Source: Branchiostoma floridae
Taxonomy: Eukaryota; Chordata; Leptocardii; Amphioxiformes; Branchiostomatidae
Assembly (NCBI RefSeq): GCF_000003815.2
Contig: NC_049994.1
Span: 3,259,627-3,319,195 of the forward strand
DNA length: 59,569 bases
Direction of reading: 5' to 3'
The notes beneath the pieces are model-generated. The model had not been told where the DNA came from. It searched no databases and saw nothing but the letters and a program-made list of their open reading frames with translations. Shown one piece after another: positions 23,146-34,973 of the stretch. Every line of letters begins with the position of its first letter. Within the stretch, counting starts at the first letter, position 1. Both the position numbers and the translations under genes were made by a program.

Positions 23146-23262
23146 ACCTGACTTCGGTTGGAGAGGTTAGAGGCAGTGAAAGGGGAGAAACGGGCTCCAC
23201 CTTCCGATACCATGCCCTGAACACAGTATATATAACAACCCATTTCCCCTGCAGCCTCAGAT
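23146..23262 (+). repeat. Dispersed repeat shared with 11816-11935
   Basis: Same order of conserved words as the copy at 11816-11935, including ACCTGACTTCGGTT, CCGATACCATGCCCTGAACA and CAACCCATTTCCCCTGCAGC. Confidence 0.7.
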
Positions 23263-25234
23263 AATCTAGTATGGGGCTACCTTTACTTTTTGCCGTCGTC
23301 GGTGGTAGTATAGCCACAGTGACAACATATTCTCAGTTACACTGTGAAATCCTTTGGTCATCTGGCGGAAGTTACTGAGTCCCTCCATCCATCTATCCAG
23401 CTTACGTTTTTGCAATAGATGATATCGGTCCCTATACCCCAGTCTAAATCCGGTCAATATACCTTAGTACGGGGAATGTATGATTAATAGTTGGATGAAC
23501 AAAGGGTGTACGGCGGCCTCGAATTTATCACGGTGGTCTAGACGCTTTTGATCCTTTACAATATTCAGCACACCGGAGAATATACTTCCGGTACAGCTGC
23601 GTCTAGTTCGATAACTGCCACTTGGCTGCGCCGCTGGTTTCAAATTATTCCTTTGATTAATGTTAACGTAGATGCGCATTGGCTGAAAGAAATGAATCCG
23701 ACTAGTTCACTCAATTATAAGAGAATCTACCGGGGAGAGCTCTGCATTTGGTCGAAATTGTTATCATATATCGCTCTCATCTTGCCATTTATTGTTAATA
23801 ATCCTTCCATCTTTATTTTCTAAACTTTTTTTTTTTGTTTCTACGTTAGTTGGAATGCCATATTGCTCTTTATGCTGATATATTTATTTATCAAGAATTT
23901 CACGTCATTTTGCATACTACGATTTCACATTATATATCGGTATCATTTTGTCATTTTCAATGGCCTGTCAGATATACCCAAATATAGATGAAAAACGTCT
24001 ACTTTGTTTCATATCATGCATATGCAAGGTTGTTTGTGTCTTATATGGCTACCATCTGTAATAATGGGATATATGCAAGGATGGAATATATCTTTTTTTC
24101 AAACATTTTGTTTCTGAATGAGTTTGAAAGACGCTTGTTGTTTCAGATGAATCTGAAATAAATTTTCATTTCTTTTAGCATCCTATAAGGAATTTCGTAT
24201 CATTCCATCTCGCATCAAGTAAAGATTGCTTCGATCTCTTCTTCTTTGTTAGAGTGACAGCTTGCAGATAGATACAAGTAGGTTTACAACATTTTACGTC
24301 ATACAGCGAGTTTTACATCATATATCGCTATCATCTTTTCATCCTTGAACATAAAATGCTACGATTTTTTTCTTGTCAAAACATCATTCGGTTTCTGAAT
24401 GAGCTATAATGACAGCTAACAGATGTATCTAGATACGATGAATGTTACGTCACAGAGCAATGCGAAACGTATTCCTCGTTTCGTGTGTTAGATTGGGCCA
24501 TTGATCATTACTTGTCAATATCTTTTGTCACGGGACGAGCAATTACTACGGCTTCGGAGGCAAGCCTGTATGCATTATGTAGCGCGCGTTCTAGAACGGT
24601 TTAAGATTCTTAAGGAGTGAGGGAATCACCTTAATATGCATAAAGGTACAAAGAGATCAAGGTGCGTAAAATCAATGCAATTGGGTAAAATTAATTAGTT
24701 TCAAGGAATTCTTTTTCTGCATAGTGCCAAATACGTAGCTACGTGTTCACATTTACATTGTTGGTTACTTTGCAGTATCTAGTGGTACACATAGGGCAGC
24801 ACGTTTCCTTGCTGTTTCAGTAGCAAGTTTTATTTCTACAGGGAGGGTTTGTTAGCGATCCCCTTTGACTTGATTGATGTATCTCCTCTAACGCGAGGCC
24901 GTCCTTTCATGTCCCTTCTGAAAAAAAAAAGAATGAAGCCCCAACAACAATGCCCTTCCAAGCATTGAACCTATTTTCCTAGTTGCTAACTAATTACTAA
25001 TTAGAAATAGGAGATTAATTGTGAGGCTACTACCAGTTAGCCTACAGGGACATCCCAGACCTAAATACTGGTCGATAAAGTTCTTTATACACGACAAAAG
25101 ATATCTACCTTCCAACGTTCGGTTATTTTTTAATGCTCTTTTTTAGGTTAGTACGTCACAATAGATTTACTAACCACCTAAAATGTATTTAAAAATGAAC
25201 ACATATTTCCTGCACGCAAACTTCAAATATATAG
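23263..25234. other. Intergenic, weakly repetitive
   Basis: Similar strings (TATATCGCTCTCATCTTGCC at about 23766, TATATCGGTATCATTTTGTC at about 23933, TATATCGCTATCATCTTTTC at about 24313) suggest an old duplicated sequence. No gene seen. Confidence 0.35.
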
Positions 25235-25342
25235 ATTTACATTTAAATTTATATTAACATTTACATTTACATGTACATTTACATTTACATTTGCATTTGC
25301 ATTTACATTTACATTTACATTTACATTTACATTTACATTTAC
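25235..25342 (+). repeat. (ACATTT)n hexamer microsatellite
   Basis: About 16 units of ACATTT with a few G, A or T variants. It encodes the meaningless His-Leu frame at its 3' side. Confidence 0.95.
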
Positions 25343-25357
25343 TTCACAACAACAACC

Positions 25358-25700
25358 GGCCTTGTGGTGTTAGGCTTGTCGATTCACCACCCAGAGGTAC
25401 TGAATTCAAATCATTGACACGTCCCAAAGTTGAGCCCCAAGAAAAAGTACTCAGCTTTCAATTTTGTCACTCGACTCAGTTGTATATAGTCACATATGGG
25501 AACGTTTGTCAGATAGGGCGTTGACTGGTAACCCCCTGTAATACATCGAGCACTTTAAAGAACCCACTACAAAAATAGTAGAGGTCCTTTTCGATACATA
25601 CGCGGTGTGGATCAAATAAATCTGTCCGGATATGCAGCTTGTTCTCTTTAGTACAAACCTGGTGTGATACGCCATATGGAGGTTTACCGGGTATATGCAA
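25358..25700 (+). mobile_element. tRNA-like SINE remnant
   Basis: The segment at 25358-25420 has tRNA-like order: a weak A-box-like TGGTGTTAGGC, an anticodon-arm-like CACCACCCAGAGGT and a B-box-like AATTCAAATC. It is followed by a body with GGGCGTTGACTGGTAACCCC and GAGCACTTTAAAGAACCCAC, a string I remember from marine invertebrate repeats. The A box is poor, so the copy is old. The 3' boundary is approximate. Confidence 0.45.
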
Positions 25701-26651
25701 CGCAAACAGACAACTGGTTTGAGTGTGTACTAAAATGAGTTCTGAAACAGAAATTCCAATGATGATGTAAATGTTACATCTTCATTTTGATACTGATTTA
25801 ATCTTACGTAACAAAGATTTAATCTTACGTAACTCACCAACACTTTTTGCCTCTGGACCTGAGTCATCCGTATGTATCGAGCGCCTCCCCCGGCAGTGCA
25901 CACTGTCTGCCGTGACTTGATTAGAATACCGTGAGAATTTCTCCCGCTGGCTCCTTTCATTGGTATTTAGGGATCTGTGTGAACGGCAGACGGCCGGGTT
26001 GGTAGGTTTACCAGTCGGTGGCAAAGCGCTGTAGGAGCGAACCGCGAAAAAGGTAGGGTTGACTCTCAATATGACATATTTATCTGCTCGTTTAACAATC
26101 TAAAGTTTTAAGAAGCTGTGGTCTTGTAAATGTTCTTCATCTAATTGATAAAACGCTTAAATTTGGGTGAATTTGTGTGATTGAAGATTTTTCTTGCGAA
26201 CCAGATTGGGTCTAAGATTCCACAGACGTTGTTTTGGGCCACATGTCTCCCACTATGACAAAAATGATTGATAGAGACGTTCGATTGGAAAGGATGAACT
26301 TAATCATGAAATGGATGAGAAAATGTTTGGAGAACTTTCGTTGCGGCAGTAATACTTGTGTCAGGTAAAGTCATGGTAAGACATAAATGAACAAAATGCA
26401 ATATGAAAATCAGAAATAAATTTTCGAAACAGACTTAGATGGATTCTTCGTCTATATAGATACATTTGCAAGGGGAAACATTGATGTCTTTCAGGTTACG
26501 GTGTAGAATGCATGACTCGTGGTGAATTTCCTAGAAACTATCGGAATTTCAATCCGTGCTACAAGGAAGCGATTGTTGTTACACGTTTTTTGCATTTTCT
26601 ATTACGGGCCACGCCCTTTTTAGTCACATCATACAGTAATAAGGACTAATA
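25701..26651. other. Intergenic, nothing recognised
   Basis: The 25840-26060 stretch is GC-richer, and a 95-codon minus frame (25782-26069) has no recognisable domain. Confidence 0.4.
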
Positions 26652-26838
26652 TTAGCGGTGATTTACTTTCGTAGGTAGGGAGAAATTCAGTGTTAAGGTT
26701 TTTGTTTCGCGATAGAATGAAGTGGATATTGGGTAGAAAATAAATGATAATGTTCGCGGTAGCTTTGAGTTATCCGTAAAAAGGTTACCGTGAAAACTGT
26801 GAACATAAACCACCGCGAAAATTTCCAATTTTACAGTA
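26652..26838 (-). mobile_element. TACTGTAAAA-ended MITE, partial
   Basis: Read on the minus strand it starts TACTGTAAAATTGGAAATTT followed by TCGCGGTGGTTTATGTTCAC. This matches the left end of the fuller copy at 29744-29930. The other terminus is not recognisable. Confidence 0.6.
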
Positions 26839-27374
26839 ACAAAGAACCCAATGTGAAGAATTAGTATCACGCAAGGTAGATTTCGTTTACCGATGACACA
26901 ATTAGGTTGTTTCGTGATAGCATTACAAACCGCTAGATACGGCAAAAGGTATGTCTTTATTACGTAAAATCATGTCAACCGGCTTCAGTATAGAGATAGG
27001 TATTATTTGTTGTCTACGATTACAATTAACTTGTCAGTTTTTAATACGTGCTTGGGTTTCTTTAAAATTCTGCTTCACTTTATTTTTTTGTATTATTTCT
27101 TAGTTAGGTAGTCTATTTGGGTTTGTTATTTGCTTACAGTAATTTAACATTTCCTCATTAATAAATAAAGGTTAAAACAAACAAACAAAATGTCTTTTGC
27201 ATGATATTGCATCAACTGTAATTGTTATGGTAGATCTCAGTAAAATCACAGTTTGGGGAAGACCCACAACAGATTTTCCCCTTGATGGTCATTATTTCCG
27301 TTGCTACATAATAAGCTGTTTCTTTTTTCTGTGCAAAAGAACTTATAACAGAAAAGATACTTTATTCTTTAGGT
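26839..27374. other. Intergenic, nothing recognised
   Basis: AT-rich with no gene-like frame. Confidence 0.4.
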
Positions 27375-27600
27375 ATCTTTAGGTATGGAGGCCTGGCGAA
27401 CCTCCATACCGTAGCAGCCACACGAAGGGGTATATCACCCCGTAAGGGGCGGTATAACCCCGCCGTGACATGAGCGAACATGTGTGTGTATGGCGGCTTT
27501 GAAAAGGTGTTCATTGTCACCTGTTTCGCCATACCCTCCATATATCGTCATCGAATATGGAGAATCCTAATAAATAAATAAATAAATAAATATATATATA
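27375..27600 (+). mobile_element. Retroelement 3' end with hairpins and an AAAT tail
   Basis: A 10-bp hairpin (GGTATGGAGG ... CCTCCATACC, 27382-27410) is followed by GGGGTATATCACCCCGTAAG and GGGGCGGTATAACCCC, further pairable words. A (TAAA)n tail at about 27570-27600 follows CCTAATAAATAAA. GC-rich structured 3' ends with short tandem tails are typical of LINE/SINE 3' termini. The clade cannot be assigned without the ORF. Confidence 0.5.
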
Positions 27601-29499
27601 CGTGAGCTAAAGATCCAAATTGATCATTTTCTCGCAAACCGAGTTTAATTTAAGATCTGCAGTTGTAAGGTTTACTTAACATTATAATCAAACAGACAAG
27701 AAATGAAATAAAAATCACGTGAACGAGGCGTGATACTGTTTTTATGGAATCCAGTCTAAAACATTTAGATATGAAGTAATATTAACTGTGAAAAATGACT
27801 TGTCTGGGTTTTAGTTAACTCTTTCAGCCTCAGTTCACCCTTGTACCACGTTAGGGGGTCACGATTAAAAAATAACAGCTGAGAATCAGTTGTATGCCAA
27901 TTGGCTCAGGTAATTAAACCTGCTTTTCTAAACCTTTACGCCATGCCAATTGAGTTCCAATGACACGTATATAATGTAAATTGACATAGCACAACGGCAA
28001 TTCATTAATATAGAATTTTTTTCAACCTTTATTTAACCTTGATACATCATTCGGCCTGAGCCGTTTTTCAAGATTTCAAGGGTGGAGGAGGTCAGAGGTC
28101 TAAATACCTTCTAAATACAATGCACTACACAAAAGATACAATATTGCTATACTTGTGAAACTGGATCTATTTCTATGTGTAATTGCATATGTTTCAAGTT
28201 TAAAAATCGCACAAATCATGTAACCATTTTGATGTGATGTTTGACAGTAGTGTGAATGCAATCCTTTGAACATATGTCATTGGCATCCCAAGCCAAAATT
28301 TCGGTTCATTCCGTTTAAATATTATTCAACAGAAGTGCATGTACATTCTTGTCCTGAAAATAGGAAGGATTCCTAAATAAGCACAATATCGCAGCTATAT
28401 GCACTGGACTATACAGGTAGCTTGTATGATATGACCATTGGCATATTGGAAGTATCCTTCTGTGACAATTGTGGTGTGAAACCATCGGCACTTGAAATGT
28501 AAACATTATGTAATGAATGACACGATATTGTAACGTTATCAACACCACCCGCCTAGTCCCCCTACAAGTTGAAACAATGCCAACTAAGGTCGCTTTTTTT
28601 GCAGCTGCCCGTAAGTTTTATTCCTTAGAGCCTTCATTTTCAGATTATATTCATATTTCATATAGCTATTAAATATATTTTACAGGAAATGCAATACGCA
28701 ACGTACAAAGTGCTGATCCAATGTCTTGCTGTTCGTAAATTTCATCATAAATTTTTTACCGCGTGTGTTATGAAAAACGGGGTATCAAATTACCCTTCTC
28801 GCTTTCTGACACCTATTGACCGATGATTATTATGAATTCAATAAAAAGTATTTTACGTGGGACTATATAATCGCATTCCCTATGACTGTGCCTAGAAGAC
28901 ATGTACATAAACTTTTTAAACAAAAAAATTGCTTCAAATATGATTATTATACACTTAGCAACAATCCATTTATGGGTTGGCGGTTTCTTTTGTATGTAGC
29001 TAACATGGTATTTGCTTAACAATTTCCGTAGATTAGAAACGTTTTTTTTTTCACTTTGTGTATTTACTAGTCTTTCCAGTTATGTTTTTACTATTTACAT
29101 GGTATTGTAATTATTAATGGTTGTTACATATCTGAATTTCAGCAAGGACGCATTGCGATCACCGACTCACGAAATTGAAGCCAAGACATACGACCACACT
29201 GCACCCGCTAGATAAACATAAAATTGGACACTTGAAGTATAATTTACAACAGCACAAATTGCATGTAATATATGACCAACATAAAGTCATGTAACAGCAA
29301 TTTTCTAGGGCATTTACGTTGACGATGCAGTTTTTGGCAATCGGTATGCATTACATTCGCAAAAGCCTCCAGGGTTCAGGAACTTTTACTAGAGCTCTTA
29401 TATGAGTATCAAGATCGTGGGTACACGCACACGCAGTGTTTAGACAGTGATAAATGATGACCATAACTTTTAAATCCTTGTAATGTACAAATTACCTAC
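27601..29499. other. Intergenic, nothing firm
   Basis: No gene-like frame. TTTCACTTTGTGTATTTACTAG near 29050 resembles the MITE interior but no ends are visible. Confidence 0.35.
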
Positions 29500-29704
29500 A
29501 TAGCCCCATGACCGGCCGACCTGACGCGGTCATTTAGGGGACAAGGTGGCTGAAAAGCAATCAGACGTTTGAATGTTTAAAAATTTTCTAATTTTATAAC
29601 AGCTCCCTGACTGGTCGACCTGACCTTGTCGTTTAGGGGACAAGGGGGCCCAAACATTGCTATCTGATATTTATTTCGATTTATGATTTTCTCATTTTTA
29701 TAAC
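29500..29704 (+). repeat. Two-unit tandem repeat of ~101 bp
   Basis: CGGCCGACCTGACGCGGTCA with TTTAGGGGACAAGG is repeated as GGTCGACCTGACCTTGTCG with TTTAGGGGACAAGG about 100 bp downstream. Both are followed by TTTTCTAATTTTATAAC or TTTCTCATTTTTATAACC. Confidence 0.75.
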
Positions 29705-29743
29705 CTTCTTAATCCAAGTCATATACAGAATCGATGTGACTGA

Positions 29744-29930
29744 TACTGTAAAAGTTCAAATGTGCGCGATGGTTTTAAGTTCGCGGTTAAAGAGGGCAAG
29801 CGGAACACATAACAGAAATGTTAGCGGTGGCGTAAATTTGGAGTAAATGTTTTCACTGTTCCTTTGGAGTAAATAATAAATAGTAAAAGGCGAATATATA
29901 ATAACTGCGAACATTTCCCTTTTTACAGTA
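29744..29930. mobile_element. TACTGTAAAA-ended MITE
   Basis: The left end TACTGTAAAAGTTCAAATG plus GCGCGATGGTTTTAAGTTCG is inverted at the right as GCGAACATTTCCCTTTTTAC then AGTA. The length is 187 bp, with TA at both ends. It is noncoding, and an older relative lies at 26652-26838. Confidence 0.72.
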
Positions 29931-30109
29931 TTGAGATACAGATGGTCGGTTCAATAAAGTCCTGCTTACCAAAAATTAATCCCAAGAATATATTTATCAA
30001 CCAACGAAGGATCTGTACTTTATGTTATAACATAGAGGGCAACTATACAATAACAATGCAAAGTAGTGTGATATCTTGCTCAATAAGAATAGCAACCTTC
30101 ATGCATATT

Positions 30110-31110
30110 ACTGTTAGTTTTATGTGATAGACCAATAAAATTTATATTTACAGTGCATAATTGTATCTTTCTAGGATGCCAAAATGCTGTATTAAGTGTT
30201 TTACTTATATCTGAATGGCAACTGATAAGAACATTATAATTGAATATGAATTTAAAGCCTCTTCCATTAATCCCATGACCTAGTTTGAACGAGAACGAGA
30301 CTACATTACATTTGACCTAGCACAAGGTTGACTAATTCTATGAACTTTGAATCCTACTTCCTCATTTTAGCAATTCTTGCATTTTGCCCTTTACTTCCTG
30401 TTACTCTGTGTTGTTACATGTCTATATAGTATAGATTTATCAGTATCTGGCCCTGTGGTTCTTTGCTCAGTAGGAGTATAGGAATACGTCGTTGTACTTT
30501 CGTGTTAACTGTATGTGATAGGCCAAAAATGTTAATTTTACAGCTTATTAATTTACCTTTCGTGGTTGTCAAATGCTGTATTATTTAGTTATGCGGTTCG
30601 CAACTGATAAAAGTAATATTATGCTTATCAATATTCGTATTGAAAGCATGAAAGTAATGATAATAACGTATTAGTTATACATATTTACGGGTTATAGATA
30701 TACTGTGTGTGCAGTTTAAGGACAAGGTCGTAGTAGAAACGTATAGCAACTCGAGTTTAAAAATCACATACCTTATTGAAGTATCTAGATAGTATTTGCC
30801 TGTTTTATCGTAGTTCATAATGTGTACATATAATTTTTATTAGCATACAATGTACAGATTACCTTCTACCTTTCTGAAAATTTATGGTAAAAGTAACTAG
30901 AATTTTGAAAATACATTACTGCAAAAACAGACAGACGAAAATAACCCTGTTCATGAATACATACCCTCGTCCATTGATTCATGATCTGAAATACCTGTAA
31001 ACATGGTTGACTAAATCTACCAACTTTGCATTATACTTCCTGTCACTACCACATTTCTTATCTTTTGCTCCCTCACTTCCTTTCAGTCATTGATCAGCCA
31101 TGCCATTACC
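30110..31110 (+). repeat. Old duplicated sequence, ~390-bp offset
   Basis: TATGTGATAGACCAATAAAA ... ATGCCAAAATGCTGTATTAA (30122) matches TATGTGATAGGCCAAAAATG ... TTGTCAAATGCTGTATTATT (30513) at an offset of about 390 bp. TTCCATTAATCCCATGACCT (30265) and the related copy at about 30964 belong to the dispersed family also at 14324 and 42058. The divergence makes this an ancient duplication. Confidence 0.45.
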
Positions 31111-33260
31111 TATATGAACGTAACTGTAAATACACAATCAGAAAAAAAGACACGCTTAGAATGATACCAGCATACACAGACATGATAAAGTGTACTTTAT
31201 AATGAAATGTTTTCCTACGACAGTGTACTTTTACAAAAGTTTTTAGCCCGAGAAATTACAATTCTCTCAACCAGAAGATGGTTGACATCAGTATAGTTTC
31301 TTACTAAATAAAGATATACTGTGACACAATACCTGATTTCTCGCCAGCCACAGTTTTCTAAGTGACGTCTTAGAGTCATCATGCCAATACAGATAACATT
31401 GTGTTTGGCTGTAACTCATTCATATTTAAACTATTGAATATAGCGAGGTATGAACGGTCGCAAAGGTTTGTTATAAATTGCAGACATCAAGTATCCTCAC
31501 CCATGAAATTGGAACGTGATGGGAGAAGATATAAGTAACTACCAGGTAAAATGTGGTGAAAGTTTTGGAGATTTTTCTTTTGCCAATTGGCATGTTTCTG
31601 TCTCATGTCATGAAAGATTGCGTTACCGAAGCGGAATATTGACAATGAAAGATAGGCAATGAGGGACATGCAAAGTTAACTGCATTTCAATTTCAGCTTA
31701 CTGTTTGTAACTTTGGCATCAAAGGTAGGGTAAGGTCACATTTGCTAAAAGGGTCTAGCCTAACAAACTTCTACTTTGAGATGTATACATACCATATAGC
31801 TACACTTGTAGTTATATAGTAGTAATATTACATTCCTCCGTCCTGATATATGGTGACCATCCCCTTTAGCTTTGTCCTGCCACTTGCTACATTATATATT
31901 TAGTGTGTTTACTAATTTACCGGTAACCATTGTGACAGCCATTTGATCTAGGTCAATAATCTCATTTATGGGAGCGAAGAAGAAAGGCAGTAAATAATAT
32001 TTTTCCCTTCATGAGGAATAACATCGATATATTCAGCTGACTGAGGTAAACAGCTTTATGTGAAATTCTTGGTAGATCGATATCATTCAGTTATTTGTCA
32101 AGTTAGCTAAAGCTTTTGAAATCATACAATCACGTATCTGAAATCAAATTGTTCGCGCTCGTCTGATGTTTTACAAATATGATATTGATATAAATTGACG
32201 ACTCATTTTAGTTAGACTTGTTAGTACGTAGCAAATCTAGCTGTATTATATGTGTATACTTTTAAGCGATAAGCTATGTGATCATAGGCAAAACGGAAAT
32301 CTACCCAAAAAATATCTTGCTATCTCCCTTCAGTCAATATAAGATAACATAATAATTTCCCCAAGGTTCCACATGCTTCCTTCCAGTAAAAGAACAACAA
32401 ACTTAGGGGAGACCACCTCGACGCTTCAATACAGGTTTGGGAAAACAACCAGACAGGCGATCTAGTCTACAATTTTCTCTCCCAGCGAATTTATCGACCA
32501 CGTAGGCCCTTCCGACCCAGCGACGCTTTTTTCTTTGTGCATTGCTACCGCATGAGGTGTCATAACTGACACATACTCAATAAACCATTGTTGCGGAGGA
32601 AAAATCACCCTTTGGAGTCCATGCTCCGGCAACCTCTTTCTAGACTACCTTTCGGCAACTTCTCTTACATTCTATTAGCGATCAATCTTCTTCCAAAAGA
32701 GAGACTTTTTTGTTGATCCTCTTCCTATGGGATGTTTTACGTTTGTGCTGTTTTTGTAAAGATCTTAGTTCTCTTTTGAAAGGAAGCAGGGCGTGTGGTT
32801 GGTATGAACCGTTGGGAATGTAGATGAATCCGTCGATTCATCACGCATGGTTTGTACGTCTTTTCGGCAGGCTTCAACTAATATTGTATAATGTTGCTAG
32901 CTCCAAGACTTTGTAGAATCAGACTGAGTACAAACTGCCGTTATATTGAATATTTGTAAAAATTAGCTGTTATCAAATTGCAAAACGTGCTATGAAATAA
33001 GAAAATCAATGCCTAAGATTTGAAAAATAACATCTTAGAAATCGGCTACAAGTGTCACAGAAAGTCAATTCTACTTAAGTTTAATGCCAAAGTTGGATAA
33101 AAAAATGTAAAAGAATAAAAATGATTAGTCCATTGGTCTGTACTGTTTAGTCATTTGCTCAGCCTCCCTAACCACTTACAGATTTCATAATCTTTGGGGC
33201 CTTACTTTTCCTAACCACTTTTAAGATTTCATAATCTTTTAGCGCCACCCTTTTTGTTTC
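31111..33260. other. Intergenic, one possible transposase scrap
   Basis: Mostly AT-rich noncoding sequence. Near 32400-32460 the plus strand reads ETTSTLQYRFGKTTRQAI before a stop, and an adjacent frame stays open to about 32572. The first phrase is weakly reminiscent of the SLxYxFxxxxxTI segment of HARBI1-type transposases. This is too short to call. Confidence 0.25.
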
Positions 33261-33335
33261 TTACGCTTGCATCAGTTTGGGGTTTCGATAAGATGCAATC
33301 CGTTTAATCAAATCAGCATGGCCTAATGTATCCTT
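33261..33335 (+). repeat. Dispersed repeat shared with 17155-17225
   Basis: See the matching copy: TACGCTTGCATCAGTTTGGG and CAGCATGGCCTAAT. Confidence 0.55.
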
Positions 33336-33685
33336 CAACTCACGGAACTTCCAGGTGTTGATCGATTTTAATTACTGTCCAAATGCTCACTGAGCCTTTA
33401 TGGAAAGGCATGTATCAAAAGTCCATCTGTAAGGGTTAACCGACAATCTTTTGATAATTCATCTAAAGGGAATAATTGCACGCGAGCCAATTACCATAAA
33501 GCCAAAGGGTGATAAACCCCAAGCAGGCACGTTTAGGAACACATTCTTGAGACGAAACTGACAATAATAATAGTTTAGATGCATTATGTATTGTTACTTT
33601 AACAATATTAATCCTTGTACATATACATACAGCAATACTTCACGTTTGGGGCCACATAAATGACAATATTATACATTTGGGACTT

Positions 33686-33702
33686 GGGGGGGGGGGGGGG
33701 GG
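33686..33702 (+). repeat. 17-G homopolymer
   Basis: An uninterrupted run of 17 G at the edge of a dispersed repeat. Runs of 13 G (49725-49737) and 12 C (34950-34961, 37837-37848) also occur in the window. It could form a G-quadruplex and is prone to length error in assembly. Confidence 0.9.
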
Positions 33703-33915
33703 TACCGGTACAAAAACTTCTAGTACAGGTACAGTTCAGGTCCAAAGGATCAGATATAGGTCTGGACCTAGACCATGCTCTTGTTCTTTTCTTCGACGTG
33801 TGGGCCCCATATTACGTGAACGCCTGTCGATATAATCTGTTCATTTTCAAATCGGTCCAACATCCGGTTCACAGATTTTTTTCAGGTCCGGTTTTTCCTG
33901 GGCCTGTCCAACAAA
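33700..33915. repeat. Dispersed GGTACC-type repeat, second copy
   Basis: GGTACCGGTACAAAAAC, AGTACAGGTACAG, AGGTCCAAAGGATCAGA and TAGGTCTGGACC follow the same order as in 6601-7080. Confidence 0.55.
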
Positions 33916-34060
33916 AATAAAGATTTTGGGACCACATTTCTATCAGCGTAGTTGCACTTGAGAATAGAACCAGTCACTATTGTCATGAGGAAGGTGATTG
34001 ATGACGAAATGACGGCTGTTTATGATGTCCATCTTTCTATCCTTCTATCAACCTATATAT

Positions 34061-34136
34061 AGAGAGAAAAAAGGGAAGGGAAGGGAGAAATAGAGAAATT
34101 GAAGAAAAGAGGAGGAAGAGAGAGAGAGAGAGAGAG
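34061..34136 (+). repeat. Homopurine tract ending in (GA)n
   Basis: About 76 nt of almost only A and G, ending with (AG)10 or so. Such mirror-like purine tracts can form triplex (H-DNA). Confidence 0.85.
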
Positions 34137-34321
34137 TTTCACTCTGTTCATTCTGGTTGTGCATGACGATATGTTATCCACCACTGCTAAGCGTTTCATC
34201 TCTTTTTCTTCGTATGCACTGTGATTGATGAAAAATATCAAACCTACCTTTCTTTCCTCTATGTCATGTGAAATATACTGGCCTGACCTTAAAGTTCCAT
34301 TGATCAAAAGAGCCTTGCCTT

Positions 34322-34439
34322 CTCAAGTCCTAAAGAGTGGTAGATTTATCTCATACCCCATGCTCTCAGAATGCACTAGTCCTCAAGTCCTAAAGAGTGG
34401 TAGATTTATCTCATACCTCATGCTCTCAGAATGCACTAG
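34322..34439 (+). repeat. Exact-length 60-bp tandem duplication
   Basis: CTCAAGTCCTAAAGAGTGGT through GCTCTCAGAATGCACTAG is present twice with a 60-bp period and one mismatch (CCCCATG versus CCTCATG). The near identity makes it recent. Period 60 keeps the reading frame, giving an apparent in-frame peptide repeat, but no gene is supported. Confidence 0.92.
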
Positions 34440-34566
34440 GCGATTAGAGCTTATCAGAGAAATCCAGAGTGTGCTGCGCTGATAGTTTTAAGTGGTCTTT
34501 AGGATATACGCGTGGTGACCCTTCGCACACGTGCGCAACATATCACATCCCAAATCCTTATTAGTA

Positions 34567-34625
34567 GGATCTCCCTGTAGCTCAACTGGTTGCAGCTTTA
34601 CAGTTTAGCTCCTGGTTTCAATTAG
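34567..34625 (+). other. tRNA-like head (possible SINE)
   Basis: The A-box-like TAGCTCAACTGG (34578-34589) and B-box-like GGTTTCAATTA (34614-34624) lie 24 bases apart with GTAGCTCAACTGGTTGC phrasing typical of tRNA-derived SINEs. There is no clear acceptor pairing and no recognised body. Confidence 0.4.
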
Positions 34626-34699
34626 TTTGTTAACTTACTGTTAGCTAAGTAGTTTGTTACATTTACGGGATAATAAGCTAAACTTTACTTATAGTTGAT

Positions 34700-34973
34700 C
34701 TAAAATAAGGGTCCGCAATCTTGGATTCGGGCCAATGACATCGTTAAATAAGCATGATTTATGCCTATTTAATTGATAATGAATTACGATTTTTCTTCAG
34801 CTGAGATATCAGTTAAGTAGCTAGAAAACCCGACAACAAAAATTAGCGATTTTCGTCCAAAAAGTTCAAGTCAATATATTTTGTGGCTCTAGCGTAAGCC
34901 GTTGGTTCGAGCATAATACGACATGAAAGCTGGCACAGGCCTCAACAGACCCCCCCCCCCCGTCTGAATACGG
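34700..34973 (+). mobile_element. piggyBac-like nonautonomous element, 5'-truncated copy
   Basis: GGCCAATGACATCGTTAAATAAGC, GTGGCTCTAGCGTAAGCCGT and a 12-C run followed by GTCTGAATACGG correspond to the 3' half of the fuller element at 37128-37860. The terminal TTAA is not retained. Same strand as that copy. Confidence 0.7.

Larger units (their letters stand above)
33916..34566. other. Intergenic with purine tract and duplication
   Basis: No gene. It holds the homopurine tract (34061-34136), a 60-bp duplication (34322-34439) and a decayed hammerhead-like string near 33985-34014. Confidence 0.45.

Noticed and set aside
25291-25524. His-Leu repeat protein
   Set aside because: Simple translation of the (ACATTT)n microsatellite.
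29041-29170. MITE-like interior words (CACTTTGTGTATTTAC)
   Set aside because: No terminal repeats or TTA duplication visible; too short to assign.
33985-34014. String resembling a hammerhead (ATGAGGAAGGTGATTGATGACGAAATGAC)
   Set aside because: Core C3 and the GAAACGTC block are altered and stem II barely pairs.
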